From Dehalococcoidia bacterium (GTDB lineage Bacteria > Chloroflexota > Dehalococcoidia > E44-bin15 > DAOWNJ01): DNA of 15,038 nt. Below the pieces are notes generated by a model that saw only the letters and a program-made list of their open reading frames with translations, was not told the DNA's origin and did not search any database. Shown piece after piece: positions 1-6,242 of the stretch. Both the position numbers and the translations under genes were made by a program. The stretch is from NCBI GenBank assembly GCA_030642645.1, contig DAOWNJ010000009.1, forward strand, positions 1 to 15,038, in the 5' to 3' direction. Position 1 is the first letter of the stretch. The number at the start of each line of letters is the position of its first letter.

Positions 1-1845
1 GTGCGCCGCCGCCCCGGGATGTATATCGGAAGCACCGACCAGAGGGGCCTCCACCACCTCGTATATGAGGTCGTCGATAACAGCATCGACGAGGCTATGG
101 CAGGATACTGCGACCGTATTGAGGTGGCCATCCGTAAGGATGGGACGGTGGAGGTTTCGGATAACGGAAGGGGCATCCCCATCGACATCCACCCCCTGAC
201 AAACATATCGGCGCTTGAGACGGTAATGACCACCCTCCACGCCGGGGCGAAGTTCGGGGGGAAGAGCTATAAGGTATCAGGGGGGTTACATGGCGTTGGT
301 GCCTCAGCGGTAAATGCCCTCTCCTCGTGGATGAGGGTGGATGTAAGGCGAGATGGCAAGGTCTATCGCCAGGAATACCATTGCGGCATCCCCGATGGAG
401 AGGTAATGGAGGTGGGTGAGGTGAGCGATACAGGAACCACCACCACCTTCCTCGCCGACAAAGATATATTCACCACGCTTAATTATGACTTCGAGACCCT
501 TGCCGAAAGGTTCCGTGAGATGGCATACCTCACAAAGGGGCTCAATATCACCTTCAGGGATGAGAGGGAGGATGAGGAGAAGACCTTCTACTTCGAGGGG
601 GGGATAGCCAGCTTTTGCAGACACCTGAATAGGAACCGCGCCATCCTCCATCAGAGGCCGATCTATATCTCAAGGATGGTAAACAGCACCGCTATTGAGG
701 CCGCCCTTCAATACAATGACGGTTTCGCTGAATCTATCTTCAGCTTCGCCAACTGCATCAATACCGCAGATGGGGGCACCCACCTCACCGGGTTTCGATC
801 AGCACTGACAAGGGTTCTGAACGACTACGCCCGAAAGTTCAAACTCTTGAAGGACGATGACTCCAACCTCACCGGAGAAGATGTGAGGGAGGGGCTTACC
901 GCCATCATAAGCGTCAAGCTCACCGAGCCTCAGTTCGAGGGACAGACAAAGGCGAAGCTTGGAAACCTTGAGGTGAAGAGCCAGGTGGAATCCGCCGTCG
1001 GGGAGGGCCTCTCGGAATACCTCGAGGAGCACCCCCAGGAGGCGAAGAGGATTGTGGAGAAGTGCCTTACCTCCGCCCGTGCCAGGGAGGCGGCGAGGAA
1101 GGCCAGAGACCTTGTTCTCAGGAAGGGGAGCCTCAACACCTCCACCCTCCCCGGGAAGCTTGCCGATTGTTCCGAGAAGGACCCCGAAAGGTGCGAGCTC
1201 TATCTGGTAGAGGGGGATTCCGCCGGAGGCTCTGCAAAGCAGGGGAGGGAACGCCGTTTCCAGGCGATATTACCCTTAAGAGGGAAGATCCTCAATGTAG
1301 AGAAGGCCCCCGCCGCAAAGATGCTTGCCCATGAGGAGATAAGGGCCATCATCACCGCCCTGGGAGCAGGGCTCGACGACCAGATGGACCTCTCGAAGCT
1401 CCGCTATCACAGGGTGATCATCATGACCGATGCCGATGTGGATGGCTCCCACATAAGAACCCTTCTCCTCACATTCTTCTTCCGCCATATGCCAGAGCTC
1501 ATAAGCGGCGGGCACCTCTATATCGCCCAACCACCCCTCTACCGCATCAAAGCATCAAAGGACGAGCACTGGGTCTACTCCGACAGGGAGAAGGAGGAAA
1601 TACTGGCGAGGTTCAAGGACTCAAAGAAGGTAGAGGTTCAAAGATATAAAGGCCTCGGCGAGATGAGCCCGCAGCAGCTCTGGGAGACAACCATGAACCC
1701 CGATACAAGAACAGTCCTCCAGGTCGCAGTTGAGGATGCGGTGAAGGCTGACAATATCTTCCACACCCTTATAGGGGATGAGGTGCCACCCAGAAAGGCA
1801 TTCATCCAGGCCCACGCCAGGAGCGTGAAGAACCTGGATGTTTAG
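1..1845 (+). CDS. gyrB: DNA gyrase subunit B (5'-truncated by window edge)
   Basis: GyrB is the ATPase subunit of DNA gyrase. It pairs with GyrA to introduce negative supercoils. The 614 visible residues begin at the conserved RRRPGMYIGSTD stretch, so about 25-30 N-terminal residues lie outside the window, and the GTG at position 1 is an internal Val codon. GHKL ATPase motifs are present: EVVDNSIDEA (residues 23-32), DNGRGIP (54-60) and GGLHGVGASAVNAL (94-107). The transducer domain follows. The TOPRIM domain has EGDSAGG (404-410), PLRGKILNVEKA (425-436) and the metal-binding DADVDGSH (477-484). The conserved YKGLGEM (549-555) and NPDTR (566-570) close the C-terminus. No long insert is seen, so this is the standard non-enterobacterial length. 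The TAG stop at 1843-1845 overlaps the stop of the convergent nadD-pyrE gene. ParE is an alternative, but the residues seen and the oriC-like neighbourhood favour GyrB. Confidence 0.96.
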   Translation: MRRRPGMYIGSTDQRGLHHLVYEVVDNSIDEAMAGYCDRIEVAIRKDGTVEVSDNGRGIPIDIHPLTNISALETVMTTLHAGAKFGGKSYKVSGGLHGVGASAVNALSSWMRVDVRRDGKVYRQEYHCGIPDGEVMEVGEVSDTGTTTTFLADKDIFTTLNYDFETLAERFREMAYLTKGLNITFRDEREDEEKTFYFEGGIASFCRHLNRNRAILHQRPIYISRMVNSTAIEAALQYNDGFAESIFSFANCINTADGGTHLTGFRSALTRVLNDYARKFKLLKDDDSNLTGEDVREGLTAIISVKLTEPQFEGQTKAKLGNLEVKSQVESAVGEGLSEYLEEHPQEAKRIVEKCLTSARAREAARKARDLVLRKGSLNTSTLPGKLADCSEKDPERCELYLVEGDSAGGSAKQGRERRFQAILPLRGKILNVEKAPAAKMLAHEEIRAIITALGAGLDDQMDLSKLRYHRVIIMTDADVDGSHIRTLLLTFFFRHMPELISGGHLYIAQPPLYRIKASKDEHWVYSDREKEEILARFKDSKKVEVQRYKGLGEMSPQQLWETTMNPDTRTVLQVAVEDAVKADNIFHTLIGDEVPPRKAFIQAHARSVKNLDV

Positions 1846-3005
1846 GCTATCCCCACCTCCCCCCCCTCATCCGCCACCAGGAGAGCGGTGAAGTCATAGC
1901 CCCTTCTCTTTAGCTCCTCCGAGCCACCCTGCTTTCGGTCCAGAATGGCTATGACCTTTACTACCCGGCACCCCTCCCCCTCCACCACCTCTATTGCCCT
2001 CAGGATAGAGCCTCCGGTGGTGATAACATCGTCAATAATAGCAACCCTTGAGCCCTTGGTTAATTCACCCTCGATAAAATTTTGTGTCCCGTGCTTTTTT
2101 GGCTCCGTACGAACTATGAATGCCGGGATCGGCTTCCCCTCCATCTGGCTCACCAGGGCCACCGAGGCAACGATCGGGTCTGCCCCTATCATCATCCCCC
2201 CAATTGCATCCACCCCACGAGTAAGTTCAAGCACCCTCCTCCCGATAAGGTGTGCCCCCTCAGGCCAGAGGGTAACCCTCCTCAGGTCAAAGTAATAGGG
2301 GCTTACCAGCCCCGAGGAGAGGGTGAATTCGCCCCTTATGAGCGCCCTCTCCTTCACTATCTCCAGAAGCCTCTCATCCGAGCTCTTTTGCTTTTTTTGC
2401 CCTGAGGGCGGTAGATACAACCCATGCTCTCGAATATACCTTTCCACTGCCTCAGGGACAAGATACCTTATTGAGAGGCCATCTCTGATTCGGTTTCTCA
2501 CCTCTGTAGAGCTGACCTCGATCCAAGGGGTCTCAATAGGAATGATTTGGCTCGATGCCCCCGGGATGGCGGAATCGAGTGAGGCGAGGTCAGGGCTATA
2601 TTCGGGACGCCTCACCGCGACCACACGCGAGAGCTCAAGGATCCTCCCCGGCTCCTTCCACAAGGGGAGCTGACGAAGCGCATCAGGCCCAATAATGAAG
2701 TAGAGCTCCGCATCGGGGCCAAGCTCATCCCTCAATTGAGTGATGGTGTCTATGCTGTAGCTCGGCCCCTGGTGCTCAAGCTCTATAGTTGAAAGCTCAA
2801 AGAACGGGTTTGAGCTGATGGCAAGCCTCACCATCTGGAGGCGATGCTCCCCGGAGGCGATGCCCCCCCCCTCCCTGAGCCAGGGCTCTCCCGCAGGGAT
2901 GAAGCTAACCCGGTCAAGGCCTAGCCTCACCCTCACCTCCTCTGCGATTATGAGGTGTCCGCAATGAATGGGGTCAAATGTTCCTCCAAGAATGCCAAGC
3001 TTCAT
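1842..3005 (-). CDS. Fused NadD (nicotinate-nucleotide adenylyltransferase) - PyrE (orotate phosphoribosyltransferase)
   Basis: One uninterrupted 387-residue ORF carries two complete enzymes. Residues 1-199 match NadD, which adenylylates nicotinate mononucleotide in NAD synthesis. It has the nucleotidyltransferase motif GGTFDPIHCGH (7-17) and the C-terminal motif VSSTEVR (164-170, usually ISSTxIR). Residues about 208-387 match PyrE, which joins orotate to PRPP to make OMP. It has FTLSSGLVSPYY (227-238), the flexible catalytic loop RTEPKKHG (299-306) and the PRPP-binding motif VAIIDDVITTGGS (321-333). A short polar linker (PSGQKKQKSS, 200-209) joins them. Both halves are near the normal length of the free enzymes, so this looks like a true fusion and not two genes run together by error, although only this one sequence supports that. 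The ATG lies 1 bp after the obgE stop, so translation is probably coupled to obgE. Both domains use or make phosphoribosylated substrates but serve different pathways. The two domain calls are strong; that both are active is inferred from the intact motifs. Confidence 0.93.
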   Translation of the reverse strand: MKLGILGGTFDPIHCGHLIIAEEVRVRLGLDRVSFIPAGEPWLREGGGIASGEHRLQMVRLAISSNPFFELSTIELEHQGPSYSIDTITQLRDELGPDAELYFIIGPDALRQLPLWKEPGRILELSRVVAVRRPEYSPDLASLDSAIPGASSQIIPIETPWIEVSSTEVRNRIRDGLSIRYLVPEAVERYIREHGLYLPPSGQKKQKSSDERLLEIVKERALIRGEFTLSSGLVSPYYFDLRRVTLWPEGAHLIGRRVLELTRGVDAIGGMMIGADPIVASVALVSQMEGKPIPAFIVRTEPKKHGTQNFIEGELTKGSRVAIIDDVITTGGSILRAIEVVEGEGCRVVKVIAILDRKQGGSEELKRRGYDFTALLVADEGGEVGIA

Positions 3006-3006
3006 C

Positions 3007-4248
3007 CTAATCCCACTCCATCTCTATATCTCCAAACCTGACCCTATCCCCCGCCCTGACCCCTGCCCTCTCAAGGGCTCGGGCCACCCCGAGGCGGGCA
3101 AGCCTCCTCTTAATATATGCCCTTGCCTCAAGATTCTCAAGGTCGGTCATTGCCAGCATCCGCTCCACCCCGGGGTGAGAGACCAGGAATGCATCTCCAT
3201 CCTTCAAAACGGTTATCTCCTTTGGAAGGGGACGAAACACCACCTTTGACGGTTGTTTCTTTTCTGCCGGGATCGACTGCACCACCCTGAATGCCTCCTC
3301 CATAAGCCGTGGAACCCCCTCGCCGGTTGCCGCTGAGATGAAAAAGGGCCTATTGGGTAAAAGCTCTGTCTCAAGCTCTCCTATTTTAGCCCTCACCTCA
3401 GGGAGGTCTATCTTATTAACCGCCAATATCTGTGGCTTCTGGGCTAACAAAGGGCTATACAGGATGAGCTCCTCGTTTATAGCTTTGATGTCTCTTTGTA
3501 GGCTTGAAGAGGTCCCATCAACCAGGTGGATCAAGACCCTCGTTCTCTCAACATGGCGAAGGAAATCACCCCCCAGCCCAACACCCCGATGAGCACCCTC
3601 AATAAGCCCTGGTATATCGGCCATAACAAAGCTGTCCCACCCCACCTCTACCACTCCCAACGCCGGCTCAAGTGTGGTGAACGGGTAATCAGCGACCTTT
3701 GGCCTTGCCCGAGAGGAACAACAAAGAAGGGTTGACTTCCCGACATTTGGATATCCAACTATACCAACATCGGCGATAAGCTTCAGATCGAGTATCAACG
3801 AAATTTCCTCCCCCTTCTCACCCCTCTGGGCAAAGCGAGGCGCCTGGTTGGTCGAGGTAATGAAGTGTGCATTCCCCCACCCCCCCATACCCCCCCTGGC
3901 CACCACCACCCTGGCTCCATCCGAGTCCAGATCAATGAGGAATACCTCACTCCCTTCATTCTTGCGATGGATGACCGTCCCCGGAGGGACAGCTATCAAA
4001 AGGTTCTCCCCCCTCCTGCCGTGTTGCTTCTTCCCTGAGCCATGCCCCCCACGCTGGGCTGCGAAAAACCTCTTTCTCAGGGAGCGAAACGTCCTCACCT
4101 TGCCATCAGCCACTACAAGGACGCTCCCACCATTACCACCATCACCACCATCAGGCCCACCAAAGGGGACATACTTCTCCCTTCGGAAACTTATGGCCCC
4201 GTTGCCACCATCTCCACCCTTGACTCTTATCTCAACTCTATCTATCAT
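3007..4248 (-). CDS. obgE: Obg-family GTPase ObgE/CgtA
   Basis: Obg is an essential GTPase associated with the 50S ribosomal subunit, acting in ribosome assembly and stringent-type control. All 413 residues are present. The glycine-rich Obg fold occupies about 1-157, including the GGDGGNG repeats at 11-17 and 34-40. The G domain has G1 GYPNVGKST (165-173), switch I/G2 FTTLEP (190-195), G3 DIPGL (211-215), G4 NKID (278-281) and G5 SAATG (305-309). A C-terminal OCT domain (about 338-413) carries VSHPGVERMLAMTD and ends GDRVRFGDIEMEW. It is the first gene of an operon with the nadD-pyrE fusion, 1 bp downstream. No good Shine-Dalgarno sequence precedes the ATG. Its upstream region is the AT-rich half of the candidate origin, and a plausible -35 there overlaps a DnaA-box-like site. 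Confidence 0.96.
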   Translation of the reverse strand: MIDRVEIRVKGGDGGNGAISFRREKYVPFGGPDGGDGGNGGSVLVVADGKVRTFRSLRKRFFAAQRGGHGSGKKQHGRRGENLLIAVPPGTVIHRKNEGSEVFLIDLDSDGARVVVARGGMGGWGNAHFITSTNQAPRFAQRGEKGEEISLILDLKLIADVGIVGYPNVGKSTLLCCSSRARPKVADYPFTTLEPALGVVEVGWDSFVMADIPGLIEGAHRGVGLGGDFLRHVERTRVLIHLVDGTSSSLQRDIKAINEELILYSPLLAQKPQILAVNKIDLPEVRAKIGELETELLPNRPFFISAATGEGVPRLMEEAFRVVQSIPAEKKQPSKVVFRPLPKEITVLKDGDAFLVSHPGVERMLAMTDLENLEARAYIKRRLARLGVARALERAGVRAGDRVRFGDIEMEWD

Positions 4249-4293
4249 TATTTTGCTTACTTTCTACTATTTTATCTCTAATTTACTTTAATT

Positions 4294-4302
4294 TGTCGAT
4301 AA
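4294..4302 (-). promoter_or_regulatory. DnaA-box-like site, TTATCGACA
   Basis: Read on the minus strand this is TTATCGACA, one mismatch (position 6, C to G) from the E. coli consensus TTATCCACA. It sits inside the AT-rich tract, directly beside the first 13-bp AT repeat and in the opposite orientation to the three sites near dnaA. Its last six bases, TCGACA, could also serve as a -35 for obgE, with GATAAA 17 bp downstream on the minus strand. Confidence 0.55.
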
Positions 4303-4331
4303 ATATTATTAATACTATAAATATTATTAAT
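4301..4331 (+). repeat. Two 13-bp AT-only direct repeats (candidate unwinding element)
   Basis: The 13-mer AAATATTATTAAT occurs at 4301-4313 and again, identically, at 4319-4331, with starts 18 bp apart. The tract around it (about 4249-4370) is nearly all A and T. AT-rich 13-mers next to DnaA boxes form the unwinding element of E. coli oriC, and the arrangement here is comparable. AT-rich DNA repeats by chance more easily than other DNA, so the repeat alone would be weak evidence. Confidence 0.5.
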
Positions 4332-4508
4332 CTTTTACAACATATACATATATAATAATAACAGTAAAGTGCTCCAAAGTGTAGGTATGTTGAGAGACAT
4401 ATCTGGGCTCCTTTGGGGAATTTGTCGAGGGGTTGTCGTTTCTCATCAGCTTTAGAGATATAGGTCTTTAGAATGACTAGACAAGAGGGAAACATAAAAT
4501 TTATGGAG

Positions 4509-4517
4509 TTATTGACA
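4509..4517 (+). promoter_or_regulatory. DnaA-box-like site, TTATTGACA
   Basis: First of three same-direction 9-mers near the end of dnaA. It differs from TTATCCACA at positions 5 and 6; position 5 is tolerant in known boxes, while position 6 is normally C and is G here. The next site starts 20 bp later, about two helical turns, so all three would face the same side of the DNA. Confidence 0.55.
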
Positions 4518-4528
4518 AAACCCTCAAG

Positions 4529-4537
4529 TTATAGACA
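4529..4537 (+). promoter_or_regulatory. DnaA-box-like site, TTATAGACA
   Basis: Middle site of the three-box array, 20 bp after the first and 21 bp before the third. It again has G at position 6, which with the sites at 4294 and 4509 gives a local consensus of TTATNGACA. Confidence 0.55.
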
Positions 4538-4549
4538 TAAAATGAGTAC

Positions 4550-4558
4550 TTATCAACA
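4550..4558 (+). promoter_or_regulatory. DnaA-box-like site, TTATCAACA
   Basis: Third site of the array, ending 3 bp before the dnaA stop codon on the opposite strand. It differs from the E. coli consensus only at position 6 (A for C). The phase with the other two sites (21 bp) supports it. Confidence 0.55.
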
Positions 4559-4561
4559 ATT

Positions 4562-5908
4562 TTATGTTTCTTTTTGTTGAGGGGTGGAGTAGAGGAGGTC
4601 CCTTATCTCGATGATGTCATGCCTGAGCTGGGGGCTATCGTTGATGTCATTTGAAATCTTCTGATACCCATAGAGCACAGCAACATGCCCCCTGCCACCG
4701 AGCTCCCTCCCGATGTCAGCGTATGGTAGATGAAGCTCCTCCCTGATGAGATACATTGCTATCTGGCGGGCAAGGGCAACATCCCGGTTACGCCTCTTGC
4801 TCAGAAGGGAATCCGGGCTTATATCGAAATAGGCTGATACTGTTTTTATCACCGATTGTGGGGAGAACCTCATTGCTGTCCCCACAGGGGCGACATCCTG
4901 AAGGGCCTTGTTGGCAAGCTCAATGGTGACGGGCTCTCTGGAGAGCATGGAGCAGGCGATGACCCGGTTTAAGGCGCCCTCGAGCTCCCTGATGTTTTTC
5001 TGAAACCTGCGGGCGATGAGATCGAGGACATCCTGTGCAAGGGCTATCCCCTGCTGCTCTGTCTTGGCCTTGAGGATGGCGAGGCGAGTCTCAAGGTCGG
5101 GTGGCTGAATATCGACGATAAGACCCCATTCAAATCGGGAGCGAAGCCTGTCCTCCAAGAGGGACATCGATTTAGGGGGGCGATCGCTGGTGAGGACGAT
5201 CTGGTGGTTGGCGTTATGGAGTTCATTGAATGTATGGAAGAAGCTCTCCTGGGTCTGCTCCTTTCCGGTGATGAACTGGATATCATCCAGGAGAAGGACA
5301 TCTGCTGTTCGGTATTTATTCCTGAACTCCTCGGTCTTTTTCTCCCTGATGGCGTTTATAAAGTCATTGGTGAACTGCTCTGTGGTCACATAAAGGACAT
5401 GGAGGTCTTGCTTCAGGCTTTCGTGAGCGATGGCATGGAGGAGGTGGGTCTTCCCCAGCCCTGACCCGGAATAGATGAACAGAGGGTTATAGCTGCGCCC
5501 TGAGTTCTCGGCCACGGCAAGGGAGGCAGCATGGGCAAGGCGGTTGGAGCTCCCCACTATAAAGTAGTCAAAGGTGTATTTAGGGTTGAGCTTCGGGGGC
5601 TGTAACCTTACATGTTTTTGGGGGGCCTTGTTTGATTGGAAAGAACTGCCGTTGCCCTGATAGACCTGGAAGCTTACATCTAGCTCCTCACCAATGATGC
5701 CGATGAGGGTCTTCTGAATCAGGGAGGATAACCTCTTGTCAAGCCACTCTGCTGCGAAGCCATTTGGGGTGCCAACCACAAATTGATTGTCCCTGTAGCT
5801 AATGCCTGTGGTATCCCTGAGCCATGTATCATAGTTTGCTTTGGTTAGCTGTATCTGTAGTTCCCCCAGCGCCGATTCCCATATCTTTTTTGGTGGCCTT
5901 GGATTCAT
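4562..5908 (-). CDS. dnaA: Chromosomal replication initiator DnaA, with divergent box-recognition motif
   Basis: DnaA is the AAA+ initiator that binds DnaA boxes, oligomerises with ATP and opens oriC. The 448-residue protein has all four domains: domain I (about 1-80, IWESALGELQ start), a short linker domain II (about 85-105), the AAA+ domain III from NPKYTFDYFIVG (108-119) and the DNA-binding domain IV from about 345. Walker A is GSGLGKTH (148-155), Walker B LLLDDIQF (205-212), sensor 1 region LTSDRPP (239-245), arginine-finger region LEDRLRSRFEWG (251-262). In domain IV the helix KRRNRDVALARQIAMYL is normal, but the signature usually read as GGRDHTTV is GGRGHVAV (404-411). The start ATG is preceded by AAGGA at 5 nt spacing. 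No convincing promoter was found. The gene ends against the candidate origin; dnaN and recF do not follow as in many bacteria. Confidence 0.97.
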   Translation of the reverse strand: MNPRPPKKIWESALGELQIQLTKANYDTWLRDTTGISYRDNQFVVGTPNGFAAEWLDKRLSSLIQKTLIGIIGEELDVSFQVYQGNGSSFQSNKAPQKHVRLQPPKLNPKYTFDYFIVGSSNRLAHAASLAVAENSGRSYNPLFIYSGSGLGKTHLLHAIAHESLKQDLHVLYVTTEQFTNDFINAIREKKTEEFRNKYRTADVLLLDDIQFITGKEQTQESFFHTFNELHNANHQIVLTSDRPPKSMSLLEDRLRSRFEWGLIVDIQPPDLETRLAILKAKTEQQGIALAQDVLDLIARRFQKNIRELEGALNRVIACSMLSREPVTIELANKALQDVAPVGTAMRFSPQSVIKTVSAYFDISPDSLLSKRRNRDVALARQIAMYLIREELHLPYADIGRELGGRGHVAVLYGYQKISNDINDSPQLRHDIIEIRDLLYSTPQQKET

Positions 5909-5974
5909 GAGGTTCCTTATGATGAACGCTAAGGCAGCAGAGGGTTTCCCTTAGCGGTTGTTCAACTAATTTTG

Positions 5975-6065
5975 GCATGCCACGGCAGGGCATGAGGAAA
6001 AGGGCACCTTTACATCGAGGAATATGTCTTCAAACGAAACCGTGCCTTTGCCACTGCCGTGATGC
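5975..6065. promoter_or_regulatory. Long imperfect stem-loop between dnaA and fmt
   Basis: The gap 5909-6242 (334 bp) holds no supported gene. It contains paired arms: GCAT (5975-5978) with ATGC (6062-6065); CACGGCAG (5981-5988) with CTGCCGTG (6054-6061); GGC (5989-5991) with GCC (6050-6052) across a bulged A; and AAGGGCAC (6000-6007) with GTGCCTTT (6042-6049), including one G-T pair. This makes about 23 pairs with bulges around a 34-nt loop. It would lie in the dnaA 5' leader if dnaA is transcribed from beyond 6065. I do not recognise a known riboswitch family, and no T-run follows, so a terminator is unlikely. Confidence 0.45.
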
Positions 6066-6199
6066 TCCCTTGAGAAGAGAAAATACTGAAGCGATAATTG
6101 CTGGCGAACATCAGGAGTATAGCAGAAGGCCAAGGCTTCTTGTCAAGTGGGTTTGGCACCAACTTTTGGCGGAACTTTTTTGTCTCTTTGGATGTGGTG

Positions 6200-6229
6200 T
6201 TGTCGTTCTCGGTTTGTGGGTGATAGAAT
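6200..6229 (+). promoter_or_regulatory. Extended -10 promoter for fmt
   Basis: TTGTCG (6200-6205) and TAGAAT (6224-6229) are separated by 18 bp, and TG at 6221-6222 gives the extended form TGATAGAAT. Transcription would start near 6236-6237, only 6-7 nt before the fmt ATG at 6243, so fmt mRNA may be nearly leaderless. No Shine-Dalgarno sequence is seen, which agrees with that. Confidence 0.5.
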
Positions 6230-6242
6230 TACCTTTGTGGGA

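Larger units (their letters stand above)
4249..4561. other. oriC: Candidate chromosomal replication origin (oriC)
   Basis: This 313-bp gap between dnaA and obgE has no supported gene. Its obgE-proximal part (about 4249-4370) is extremely AT-rich and contains two identical 13-bp AT-only repeats, which suits a DNA-unwinding element. Its dnaA-proximal part holds three same-orientation DnaA-box-like 9-mers spaced 20 and 21 bp apart, and a fourth in opposite orientation lies in the AT-rich part. Location next to dnaA, clustered boxes and a flanking AT-rich tract are the standard marks of a bacterial oriC. The boxes deviate from TTATCCACA at position 6, so a search with the E. coli box would miss them. 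The middle (about 4371-4490) shows no strong box. No skew or experimental data are available. Confidence 0.7.
4489..4570. repeat. 12-bp perfect inverted repeat bracketing the DnaA-box array
   Basis: GAAACATAAAAT at 4489-4500 is matched by its exact reverse complement at 4559-4570. The 58 bp between the arms contain all three direct DnaA-box-like sites. The right arm overlaps the dnaA stop codon (4562-4564). The core ACATAAAAT occurs a third time, in direct orientation, at 4535-4543, partly overlapping the middle box. The wide spacing argues against a transcription terminator and suggests a protein-binding arrangement, but its function is unknown. Confidence 0.5.

Noticed and set aside
1..3. 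GTG at position 1 as the true gyrB start
   Set aside because: GyrB proteins have about 25-30 residues before RPGMYIGS, so this is an internal valine codon at the window edge.
4423..4442. Two further TGTCG motifs as inverted DnaA boxes
   Set aside because: They match only the ACA end of the box and lack the TTAT half, so I did not count them.
4283..4495. 70-residue minus-strand ORF in the dnaA-obgE gap
   Set aside because: Its hydrophobic, Ile-rich end comes from the AT-rich tract, it has no ribosome site or recognisable family, and it lies across the candidate origin.
6147..6242. Upstream extension of fmt to an ATG at 6147
   Set aside because: The extra residues (MGLAPTFGGTFLS...) are not Fmt-like; MRIVFMGTPDF at 6243 is the normal N-terminus and follows a promoter that begins downstream of 6147.
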